From Accumulibacter sp. (GTDB lineage Bacteria; Pseudomonadota; Gammaproteobacteria; Burkholderiales; Rhodocyclaceae), in assembly GCA_031267455.1 (NCBI GenBank), contig JAIRZC010000149.1, positions 1 through 7,328 of the forward strand: DNA of 7,328 nt, given 5' to 3'. The translations under genes and the position numbers were made by a program. The stretch's first letter is position 1. Every line of letters begins with the position of its first letter. Shown piece after piece: positions 1 to 5,384 of this stretch. The notes beneath the pieces were generated by a model. That model did not search any database, had not been told where the DNA came from, and worked only from the letters and a program-made list of their open reading frames with translations.

Positions 1-290
1 CGCGGCCCGGCAAAGCGCCCGATATGGTAATTCACTGAATCGCCGAGCGAGGCGGACAGCATCAGGACGGCAATCAGCAGCGCGATGTTCATCCCTCCGA
101 GCGCGGCAAGCGCGCCGGAGACGAAAAGGAGCGAGTCTCCCGGAAGGAAAGGCGTCACGATCAAGCCGGTTTCGCAGAAAACGATCAGGAAGAGAATCGC
201 GTAGATCCAGGGACCGTAATCCTGGACGAAAATTCCAAGGTGTCTGTCCAGATGCAAGAAGATATCGATAAGGCCGGAAAGATGTTCCAT
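1..290 (-). CDS. DedA/VTT-family inner-membrane protein, N-terminal part (3' end cut by window edge)
   Basis: Reading leftward from ATG at 290-288 gives 96 codons with no stop before the edge. The protein opens with a short amphipathic stretch (MEHLSGLIDIFLHLDRHLGI). A hydrophobic helix at about residues 29-40 (WIYAILFLIVFC) leads into the DedA hallmark E-T-G then TPFLPGDSLLF at about residues 41-57. A second hydrophobic segment spans about residues 60-83, followed by GDSVNYHIGR. Proteins of this family are polytopic inner-membrane proteins. Family knowledge links members to undecaprenyl-phosphate or phospholipid flipping and to membrane-potential homeostasis; the substrate of this one cannot be read from the sequence. 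The usual length is about 200-220 residues, so roughly half is missing. There is no strong Shine-Dalgarno, only GAGCG about 10 nt upstream. The family call is firm, the exact paralogue unknown. Confidence 0.9.
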   Translation of the reverse strand, partial: MEHLSGLIDIFLHLDRHLGIFVQDYGPWIYAILFLIVFCETGLIVTPFLPGDSLLFVSGALAALGGMNIALLIAVLMLSASLGDSVNYHIGRFAGP

Positions 291-314
291 CGCGATTCGG
301 CGCTCAAAATAATG

Positions 315-323
315 ATTCTATCA
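315..323 (-). promoter_or_regulatory. Candidate extended -10 promoter for the DedA-family gene
   Basis: On the minus strand the bases read TGATAGAAT, an extended -10 (TGn) followed by TAGAAT, which matches TATAAT at 5 of 6. Transcription would start near 308 and leave a leader of about 18 nt before the ATG at 290. No good -35 hexamer lies 16-18 bp upstream. This rests on pattern matching only. Confidence 0.35.
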
Positions 324-465
324 GAAGGCCCATTCCATCGCGTTCGCCTGCCCTTGTCCGCGAGCCGTCATTTTTTCCCGCCGCGTTCAAGCCTTCTTGC
401 AGCGAAGCGAGAGACGGATGGAGCATTTCAACGAAGTGTCGGCGCCGATTCCAGGTTTCAGGCGT

Positions 466-481
466 GTTTCAATGTTTCAAT
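466..481. repeat. Tandem pair of GTTTCAAT octamers
   Basis: GTTTCAAT occurs twice back to back (466-473 and 474-481), with a related GTTTCAGG at 455-462. They lie in the gap between the DUF3325 and DedA genes. There are only two adjacent copies with no spacers, so this is not a CRISPR array. It could be a chance duplication or a binding motif. Nothing else recognisable was seen between 324 and 519. Confidence 0.5.
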
Positions 482-519
482 CCTGGCTCGCAGCTAAGCG
501 ACAGGGGAATTGTTGCGGG

Positions 520-537
520 GGCGGTTCGCGAACCGCC
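520..537 (-). terminator. Perfect 18-bp palindrome after the DUF3325 stop, possible transcription end
   Basis: GGCGGTTCGCGAACCGCC is perfectly self-complementary and can fold as a 7-bp GC-rich stem with a CGCG loop. It begins 5 nt past the stop of the last gene of the minus-strand operon. No T tract follows on the minus strand (CCCGCAACAATT), so it is not a canonical intrinsic terminator. It could stabilise the 3' end, assist Rho, or be a palindromic protein site. Confidence 0.4.
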
Positions 538-542
538 GCGCT

Positions 543-887
543 TTACGAGAAAAAGCCGGCGAGGGCGACGGACATCGCGACGAGAGCGGCGAGTCCGCCG
601 AGAAAGCGCAGGAGACTCGGGCGATAGGCGATCGAAAGCGCGATTCCTGCTGAGACGATGGCAATCACGCCGAAGAAGACGGTGATCCCGATCGACACGC
701 CGTAGGCTTGGACGGATGACCCAAAGGAAAGAACGAGCATCGCCGCGCCGAGGCCCAAGCGCGCGCGACCGCGCGGGAGAGGCGGCGCTTTCCCTAAGGC
801 CTGTTTCGCGTGGCGGTCCATCCCGAGGCACACAAAACCGAGTCCGGCTGCGGAAAGCGCGAAAATCAGGATGTTCGGGTAAGTCAT
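543..887 (-). CDS. DUF3325 small membrane protein (iron-uptake cassette)
   Basis: A 114-residue hydrophobic protein with no known enzymatic activity. Its pattern fits DUF3325: an N-terminal membrane helix (residues 5-22), then CLGMDRHAKQALG at about 20-32 with the typical M-[DE]-R-H element. A basic loop follows (RGRAR), then two more hydrophobic segments (about 46-77 and 80-113) around IAYRP. It is the last gene of a three-gene operon. Its ATG overlaps the TGA of the PepSY gene in a 4-bp ATGA, so translation is probably coupled, which fits the lack of a clear Shine-Dalgarno. Family knowledge: DUF3325 proteins occur with PepSY and DUF3649 proteins beside TonB-dependent siderophore receptors, suggesting a helper in handling iron at the inner membrane. 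The molecular role is unknown. Confidence 0.85.
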   Translation of the reverse strand: MTYPNILIFALSAAGLGFVCLGMDRHAKQALGKAPPLPRGRARLGLGAAMLVLSFGSSVQAYGVSIGITVFFGVIAIVSAGIALSIAYRPSLLRFLGGLAALVAMSVALAGFFS

Positions 888-2569
888 CGCCGCCGGCTTC
901 GTTCGTCTGTTGCAGGCAACGGCCTTTCTCCAGGTTCGTGGAGAGCGATCGACCCGAAATTATGTAAATGAACTTTTCGGGCGGCAAAAAGCAGCAACGC
1001 TCCGGCAAAGAGCGCGCACAAGTCGAAACCAGCAACCTGCCACGGCCCGGACGCGAGACTTCGGAACAGGGGCGAGACGCCGGTCAATCCGTTGACAAGC
1101 GGCAGCAAAGCGATCAACGCACCGGAAAAGCTCAACTGCTCGACCCAGGCGGATAAATGCTTCCGAAGCGTCGCGTGAATCAGCGAAGCGGCCCAGGCGA
1201 GAAAAAAGACTCGGATTTCCCATTCGCTTCGCGCGAAAAGGGTGTCGGGCAGCAGGCGCCCAGCCCAAAAATAGGCGCCGAGGGCGATGAGCCACCCGGA
1301 TATGCCGGAAACATTCAGAATTTCGACACAACGGCAACCGACAGGTATGGCCTCACCCGGGCCACGCGCCTTGAAGCGCGAAATCCGCCACAGGATGAGA
1401 CCGGTCGCGATCATCAGCGCGCCGGAAATCCCCGCCAGAAACAAAAGCCAGCGTTGCACCGGCGTCGCAAAACGCCCCAGGTGCAGCGTCACCAGCGAAT
1501 TCCAGACCGAGACGATGGCCGAGGACGCTTTCGCGGGTGGCGTTTCAAGCCTCTTGCCGGTTATGCCGTCAAAAAGCAGGCGGCGGGCAATGCCGCGGTT
1601 GGCAAGGCTGTAGCCTTGCGCCTGGATCACTTCGACGGTCGCGCCGGCATCGCCGGGATTCGCGACGACGACCGAACCGGCCCTTCCACCTCGCCATTCT
1701 TCTTGCGCGGCATCTACCATCGGCGCGAGATCACCCAACGGAGCAGGCTTTCTGGAAGGCGGCGCGATATTGAAACGATCTCGCCCGCCGCGAATGCCCA
1801 TCGTGAAGCCTGTGGCGTCGTCGGGATAAACGCTGCGGACGACAGACGGCATCAGCATCGCGCCAAGCAGGAGCAGGCCGGAGAACGTGATCGCGAAATG
1901 AAACGGCAGGGAAACGACACCGACGAGCGCGTGCGCGTCGAGCCATGAACGCTTCCCTCTGTTTGGACGGAAGGTGAAAAAATCCTTGAAAAAGTTGCGA
2001 TGGATGATTACGCCCGTAACGAGCGCGACCAGCATGACCATCGCCGCGATCCCGACCGTCCAGCGCCCGACGAACCAGCTGACGCCGTGCAGCTGGAAAT
2101 GCAAACGGAACAAAAAGGTGGCGCCGGAGCTTTCACGCATCTTGAGAATCTCCCCTGTCGAGGGATCCAGGCCGAGCCGTTTCATCTCCGGCCGAGAGCC
2201 ATGCGCCGGACGGCGCGAAGCGCCCGACCGCGGAGAAGGCGAAGAGTACCGTGAAGACAGGACATCGGCGCGCCATGCGACAAATAGAGTTGGATCGCGC
2301 GGCCCCGGCAAGGTGATGGTCCATTGTCGCGAATCAGGCGCTTCGCGCTCGAGAACACGCCTCGCGTGTATGATCGCCCGCGCGTCATCGCGCAGATGGT
2401 GGAGTTCGGGGTGCATCCAGAAATTGATCTCGTTTCGAAAAAAAGACAGGCTGCCGCTCGCGAAAATCACGAACAACAGCCAGCCAAGAAGGAGACCGGT
2501 CCAAGTATGCAACCATGCCATCGACTGCCGCAAGGGGCGGGGGCGATCGAATGGCGGATTGAAAGACAT
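884..2569 (-). CDS. PepSY-associated transmembrane protein, probable ferric-siderophore reductase
   Basis: A 561-residue polytopic inner-membrane protein of the PepSY-TM family (PiuB/FoxB/FpvG-like). Visible segments are TM1 at about 17-42 (AWLHTWTGLLLGWLLF, H21), a periplasmic part to about 150, and TM2 at about 165-190 with H157 and H161 before it and H190 at its end. TM3 is at about 208-238 (RSWLDAHALVGVVSLPFHF, H213 and H224). After a second periplasmic part comes the family signature LHLGRFATPVQRWLLFLAG at 362-380, inside TM4, followed by four to five more helices. The histidines in or next to helices are candidate heme ligands by analogy with FoxB, a di-heme siderophore reductase. The likely job is reducing siderophore-bound Fe(III) after import; the substrate is unknown. 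Residues about 101-128 are unusually rich in Ser, Arg and Pro. The gene starts 3 nt after the DUF3649 stop and overlaps the DUF3325 start. Confidence 0.88.
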   Translation of the reverse strand: MSFNPPFDRPRPLRQSMAWLHTWTGLLLGWLLFVIFASGSLSFFRNEINFWMHPELHHLRDDARAIIHARRVLEREAPDSRQWTITLPGPRDPTLFVAWRADVLSSRYSSPSPRSGASRRPAHGSRPEMKRLGLDPSTGEILKMRESSGATFLFRLHFQLHGVSWFVGRWTVGIAAMVMLVALVTGVIIHRNFFKDFFTFRPNRGKRSWLDAHALVGVVSLPFHFAITFSGLLLLGAMLMPSVVRSVYPDDATGFTMGIRGGRDRFNIAPPSRKPAPLGDLAPMVDAAQEEWRGGRAGSVVVANPGDAGATVEVIQAQGYSLANRGIARRLLFDGITGKRLETPPAKASSAIVSVWNSLVTLHLGRFATPVQRWLLFLAGISGALMIATGLILWRISRFKARGPGEAIPVGCRCVEILNVSGISGWLIALGAYFWAGRLLPDTLFARSEWEIRVFFLAWAASLIHATLRKHLSAWVEQLSFSGALIALLPLVNGLTGVSPLFRSLASGPWQVAGFDLCALFAGALLLFAARKVHLHNFGSIALHEPGERPLPATDERSRRR

Positions 2570-2572
2570 GCG

Positions 2573-2872
2573 CTAACCTGAAAAATGCAGCCACGCGGCG
2601 AGTGCCATGGCGGGAAAGAGTAAGCCCAGCGCGGCGCGCGATACCGTCGCCGCGGCGAAAACCCACACGATGGCGCACACATTGAGAATGAAACCCAGCA
2701 TCAACGAAAAGGCGGCTGCATCGAGCGGCGAGGAAAAGGGCCCCCCCCGCGCGAACGCCACTCCCGCAAGAACGCTAAACCCGTAAGCGCCAAAAATCGC
2801 GAACACGACTCTTAAGCCGAGGTTCAACGCGGAACCTTTATCGGAATGAAGAGGCGTGGCTCGCTTTTCCAT
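2573..2872 (-). CDS. DUF3649 small membrane protein, first gene of the iron-uptake operon
   Basis: A 99-residue protein with hydrophobic helices at about residues 20-40, 51-73 and 79-98. The segment FSLMLGFILNVCAIVWVFAA is typical of DUF3649, often annotated as 'iron transporter' although no transport activity is established. The ATG at 2872 is the first in-frame start after a TGA at 2896-2894, but it has no clear Shine-Dalgarno. An internal TTG at codon 16 is preceded by AAAGG and gives MNLGLRVV, so the true start may be there. A run of eight G (codons 42-44, CGG GGG GGG) is a slippage-prone tract. The TAG stop is followed after 3 nt by the PepSY gene, so the two form one operon. In related genomes a TonB-dependent receptor often precedes this gene; here only a regulatory region does. 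Confidence 0.82.
   Translation of the reverse strand: MEKRATPLHSDKGSALNLGLRVVFAIFGAYGFSVLAGVAFARGGPFSSPLDAAAFSLMLGFILNVCAIVWVFAAATVSRAALGLLFPAMALAAWLHFSG
2741..2748. repeat. C8/G8 homopolymer tract inside the DUF3649 gene
   Basis: Eight consecutive C on the plus strand, read as eight G in the coding direction across codons 42-44. It is flanked by GGG on one side, so the local sequence is extremely GC-rich. Tracts of this kind can expand or contract and shift the frame. As given, the frame is intact and the downstream residues match the family. Confidence 0.9.
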
Positions 2873-2975
2873 GCGTCGTTCAAAAAGAAAGGATCATACT
2901 CACAGGATACGCGCGACCCAGATCATCCCCGCGCCGAGGGCGGGCACGCAAGAAAAGTCAGCAGATTGCCACGGG

Positions 2976-2989
2976 CGATGTAAACATCG
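2976..2989. repeat. Short inverted repeat CGATGT-AA-ACATCG
   Basis: CGATGTAAACATCG has 6-bp arms separated by 2 bp. It lies about 100 nt upstream of the DUF3649 start, in what would be its leader if transcription starts at the AT-rich island. It could be an operator or a small hairpin; the 2-nt gap favours a dyad DNA site over an RNA hairpin. Confidence 0.4.
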
Positions 2990-3017
2990 TTCATCAAGTT
3001 TATATTTTATATCATTT

Positions 3018-3023
3018 ATTATA
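3018..3023 (-). promoter_or_regulatory. Candidate -10 box of the DUF3649-PepSY-DUF3325 operon
   Basis: The minus strand reads TATAAT, a perfect -10 hexamer, just downstream of the Fur-like site at 3029-3048. Transcription would begin near 3011, leaving a leader of about 140 nt before the ATG at 2872. No clean -35 sits at the right spacing; the Fur-like TGATAA is 19 bp upstream. The surrounding 50 bp are so AT-rich that a chance match is possible. Confidence 0.4.
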
Positions 3024-3028
3024 ATTAA

Positions 3029-3048
3029 TATCTCTTTTATCATTATCA
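3029..3048 (-). promoter_or_regulatory. Fur-box-like operator of the iron operon
   Basis: On the minus strand the site reads TGATAATGATAAAAGAGATA. The first 12 bases match the Fur consensus (GATAATGATAATCATTATC) closely as two hexamers, GATAAT and GATAAA. The second half is degenerate: 13 of 19 consensus positions match by eye. It sits immediately upstream of a TATAAT on the same strand and in front of an iron-uptake operon, which is what Fur repression would require. Both the context and the partial match support the call; binding is untested. Confidence 0.5.
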
Positions 3049-3102
3049 GGATATCCCTCTCTTTCCGAGGTTTTTCGCTGGCGATCTCATCCCCTGAAAA
3101 AG

Positions 3103-3235
3103 CGTCGGCAGGGAAAAAGCGCGGGATTCAAGATACCCGAAACACCCAAGACGTGGATATCTCCGAAACACTAGTCGTCCCTGAAATCTCGCGGAAATCG
3201 CAATGAACAATTTTTCCAAATCTCCCCTGCCGACG
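3103..3235. repeat. Perfect 11-bp inverted repeat with arms 111 bp apart
   Basis: CGTCGGCAGGG at 3103-3113 is exactly complementary to CCCTGCCGACG at 3225-3235. The enclosed 111 bp contain no gene. The left arm can alternatively pair locally: CCCTG at 3092-3096 with CAGGG at 3109-3113. No target-site duplication was seen flanking the arms. The element could be a miniature transposable element, a structured RNA or a chance pairing. Confidence 0.5.
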
Positions 3236-3272
3236 GAGCCTCGATTCTAACGGAAAAACCGAAAAATAAAAA

Positions 3273-3292
3273 CGATAATTATTACTATTAGC
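3273..3292. promoter_or_regulatory. Second Fur-box-like site
   Basis: The plus strand reads CGATAATTATTACTATTAGC. Against the 7-1-7 Fur model TGATAATnATTATCA, the bases 3273-3287 match at 11 of 14 scored positions; against the 19-bp model, 3274-3292 match at 14 of 19. It is nearer to mutL than to the iron operon and faces no known iron gene on the plus strand. It may be a second operator for the minus-strand operon, or may control an unseen transcript. Confidence 0.45.
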
Positions 3293-3340
3293 ATTCGCTG
3301 GGAAACTGTCGAACCGGATGAGTCAAAGCGAAAGAGGTAC

Positions 3341-3397
3341 TGGATCGGGTTTCTCTTGAATTCAAGCGAATAGTTATTCTATTCGTACCGAGATCCG
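3341..3397 (+). other. Nested hairpins in the upstream region of mutL
   Basis: CTTGAATTCAAG (3355-3366) is a perfect 12-bp palindrome. Directly after it, CGAATAG (3367-3373) pairs with CTATTCG (3379-3385) around a TTATT loop. An outer pairing of CTGGATC (3340-3346) with GATCCGG (3392-3398), with one G-T pair, would enclose both. AGCGAAT at 3365-3371 is also fully complementary to ATTCGCT at 3293-3299, which would exclude both inner hairpins. No U tract follows, so it is not an intrinsic terminator. It may be a structured 5' leader, a small RNA or a protein-binding dyad. Confidence 0.4.
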
Positions 3398-3493
3398 GGG
3401 GAAAGTGAAGCATCTTACCAGCAGTCGATTGGGTCAAATCCGACAGCCTTCTAAGTATCCGCATGAAAAACGGCGGATCGGAGCGCGCCTCGC

Positions 3494-3499
3494 TATAAT
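3494..3499 (+). promoter_or_regulatory. Perfect -10 box immediately before mutL, implying a leaderless start
   Basis: TATAAT ends 6 nt before the mutL ATG at 3506, so a sigma-70 start 6-7 nt downstream would place +1 at or next to the start codon. There is no Shine-Dalgarno in that spacer (CGCTCC). No acceptable -35 lies 16-18 bp upstream; the region there instead contains a 6-bp inverted repeat (ATCCGC 3457-3462, GCGGAT 3473-3478). Either the transcript is leaderless, the promoter lies further upstream, or translation begins elsewhere. Confidence 0.4.
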
Positions 3500-3505
3500 C
3501 GCTCC

Positions 3506-5374
3506 ATGCCCGATTCCCCGCTTCCTTCTCCGGTTTCCATACGTCTTTTGCCCGATCTTTTGGTCAGCCAGATCGCCGCTGGCGAAGTGGTCGAGCGCCC
3601 CGCTTCTGTCCTAAAAGAGTTGCTCGAAAACTCGCTCGACGCACTCTGCGCATCGATCCGGGTTCAGGTCGAAGGAGGTGGCGTAAAACTGATCCGCGTC
3701 AGCGACGATGGCCGCGGAATCGCTAGGGACGAACTCGCGCTGGCCCTGACACGCCATGCGACATCGAAAATCGCCTCCTTGAAAGACCTCGAACATGTTT
3801 CGACATTGGGATTCCGTGGCGAGGCACTGGCATCGGCGGCCTCCGTCGCGCGTCTGTCATTGACAAGCCGCGCCGCGTTCGATCGAGGCGGCCACGGGTG
3901 GCGCCTTTTCGCCGGGTCTGGAAACTCGCCGGAACCCGCAGCCCTTGACAGCGGAACCGTCGTCGAAATCCGCGACCTCTATTACAATACGCCGGCGCGC
4001 CGCAAGTTCCTGAAATCCGAAGCGACCGAATTCGCGCACTGCGCCGACGCTTTCAAGCGTATCGCGCTCGCGCATCCGGGTATTGCCTTTTCACTTTCGC
4101 ACAATGGTCGCGAAAGCCTGCGCTTGCTCCCGACGGATATTTCCGGGCGCATCGGCGATATCCTTGGCGAAGAATTCCTTCTATCGGCGCGCGCTCTCGA
4201 CACCGGAGACTCCGCGCTGCCGCGTATCTTTGGTTATTGCCTCCAGCCCGCGTTCGCGCGAGCGCGCGGCGACCTCCAGTACTGCTACGTCAACGGCCGC
4301 TTTGTCCGTGATCGGCTGCTCGGCCACGCCGTTCGCGAAGCCTACCAGGACATGTTGCACGGCGATCGCTATCCCGCCTACTGTCTTTTCCTCGAAATCG
4401 ACCCGGCCAGCGTCGATGTCAACGTGCATCCCTCCAAGACAGAAGTCCGTTTCAGGGACAGCCGCGCCGTTCACCAATTCGTCTTTCACGCGGTTCTCCG
4501 CGCGATTTCCGCTCCAAAAAACGCTTCGCCGCTGCCTCCGGCTGCGGGCAATCCCTTTGCCGCATCCGCTAAGGGGGCGCGCGCGGAGGAGACGCGGGGA
4601 AAAATATTCGCACCTGACTACCCGCTCGCGCGCGAAAGGACGCTGAAGTTCAACAGCGACCGCGCGACCCAGGCGTATTACGGTTTTGCCCATACGGCAT
4701 TTTCGGGCGCTTTCGGGACATCCAATTCACCCGCCGACGAGTCCGAAAACACCACGACGTCAGGAGATGGCGCGGATGACGCGGAGGGCATTCCGCCGCT
4801 CGGTTACGCGCTCGCGCAATTGCATGGCATCTATATCCTGGCGCAAAACGCGCGCGGCCTCATCATCGTCGACATGCACGCGGCGCACGAACGGATCGTG
4901 TATGAACGGCTCAAGGCTGCCCTGGACGCGCACGACACAAGCGTGCAGGCGCTCCTGGTTCCTGCCGTTTTTTCCGTCACCGCGCTTGACGCTGCGGCGG
5001 TCGAAGAACACGCCGAGACTCTGCGTGAGCTGGGTTTCGAAATCGGCCTCGCCGGAGAAACCCAGGTCACTGTGCGCGCCATGCCCGCGCCGCTTCTGGC
5101 GGCCGATCCCGAGGAAATCGTCCGCGAACTCCTCGATGAATTGCGCGAGCACGGGGTTTCGCAAATTGCGACGGCCCGGAGGAATGCTTTTCTCGCGCGG
5201 ATGGCGTGTCACGGCGCCGTGCGCGCCCACCGTCGCCTTACATTGCCGGAAATGAACGCGCTTTTGCGTCGGATGGAAGAAACCGAACGCGCCGATCAGT
5301 GCAACCACGGCCGCCCGACCTGGATGGAAGTTCCGCTCGATGAGATCGATAAACTCTTCCTGCGCGGGCGATGA
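3506..5374 (+). CDS. mutL: DNA mismatch repair protein MutL (endonuclease type)
   Basis: MutL (622 aa) couples MutS mismatch recognition to strand removal. The N-terminal GHKL ATPase carries [20 protein letters not shown] with E38 and N42, DDGRGI at 67-72, RHATSKI at 83-89, LGFRGEAL at 101-108, [11 protein letters not shown] at 160-170 and [12 protein letters not shown] at 305-316. A variable linker runs from about 335 to 430. The C-terminal dimerisation domain has the metal-binding endonuclease motif as [12 protein letters not shown] (456-467), fitting DQHA(X)2E(X)4E with M for Q. It also has ACHGAVRA (567-574), QCNHGRPT (598-605) and a likely beta-clamp motif QALLVP (481-486). The protein therefore probably nicks DNA itself, as in bacteria without MutH. 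The ATG gives a plausible short N-terminus before the conserved SIRLLPDLL but has no Shine-Dalgarno. miaA follows after 10 bp. Confidence 0.97.
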   Translation: MPDSPLPSPVSIRLLPDLLVSQIAAGEVVERPASVLKELLENSLDALCASIRVQVEGGGVKLIRVSDDGRGIARDELALALTRHATSKIASLKDLEHVSTLGFRGEALASAASVARLSLTSRAAFDRGGHGWRLFAGSGNSPEPAALDSGTVVEIRDLYYNTPARRKFLKSEATEFAHCADAFKRIALAHPGIAFSLSHNGRESLRLLPTDISGRIGDILGEEFLLSARALDTGDSALPRIFGYCLQPAFARARGDLQYCYVNGRFVRDRLLGHAVREAYQDMLHGDRYPAYCLFLEIDPASVDVNVHPSKTEVRFRDSRAVHQFVFHAVLRAISAPKNASPLPPAAGNPFAASAKGARAEETRGKIFAPDYPLARERTLKFNSDRATQAYYGFAHTAFSGAFGTSNSPADESENTTTSGDGADDAEGIPPLGYALAQLHGIYILAQNARGLIIVDMHAAHERIVYERLKAALDAHDTSVQALLVPAVFSVTALDAAAVEEHAETLRELGFEIGLAGETQVTVRAMPAPLLAADPEEIVRELLDELREHGVSQIATARRNAFLARMACHGAVRAHRRLTLPEMNALLRRMEETERADQCNHGRPTWMEVPLDEIDKLFLRGR

Positions 5375-5384
5375 GTATCCTGCG

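Larger units (their letters stand above)
2873..3505. other. Divergent intergenic region between the iron operon and mutL (633 bp), no gene recognised
   Basis: I find no convincing coding sequence on either strand. The longest plus-strand frame covering it starts inside the DUF3649 gene and has no family resemblance. The region is markedly AT-richer than the genes around it, especially 3000-3055. It holds two Fur-box-like sites, a widely spaced inverted repeat, several hairpins and candidate promoters for both flanking operons. A 9-bp direct repeat, CCGAAACAC, occurs at 3137-3145 and 3163-3171. It may include an untranslated leader for either operon, a small RNA, or the scar of a lost gene such as a siderophore receptor. 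The sequence alone does not decide between these. Confidence 0.6.

Noticed and set aside
455..481. GTTTCA-type repeats considered as a CRISPR remnant
   Set aside because: Only two adjacent 8-bp copies and one diverged one exist. There are no spacers, no repeat of 23 bp or more, and no cas genes.
469..1035. A 188-codon minus-strand frame overlapping the DUF3325 gene and the end of the PepSY gene
   Set aside because: The product is Arg-rich and unordered. The overlapping frames give clear family matches and tidy operon spacing.
1157..1948. A 263-codon plus-strand frame
   Set aside because: It is antisense to the PepSY gene. Its product is Arg- and Gln-rich with no membrane segments or known motifs, as expected from reading the complement of a membrane-protein gene.
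2873..3000. A minus-strand open stretch ending ALGAGMIWVARIL just before DUF3649, considered as the tail of a lost upstream gene
   Set aside because: The frame has no usable start, cannot be extended into a known family and is too short to distinguish from chance.
2856..3206. A 116-codon plus-strand frame crossing into the divergent intergenic region
   Set aside because: It starts inside the DUF3649 gene on the opposite strand. The ISFIII segment reflects only the AT-rich island, and the C-terminal part has no supportable resemblance to a TonB receptor.
3405..3614. A GTG-started frame overlapping the start of mutL, considered as an upstream ORF
   Set aside because: Its purine-rich stretch is too close to the GTG to serve as a normal Shine-Dalgarno, the product has no known features, and it runs out of frame into the conserved mutL coding region.
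5340..5384. An earlier in-frame ATG for miaA
   Set aside because: It overlaps mutL by 35 bp and adds 15 residues not expected in front of the conserved [13 protein letters not shown] start. The ATG at 5385 gives a normal-length protein.
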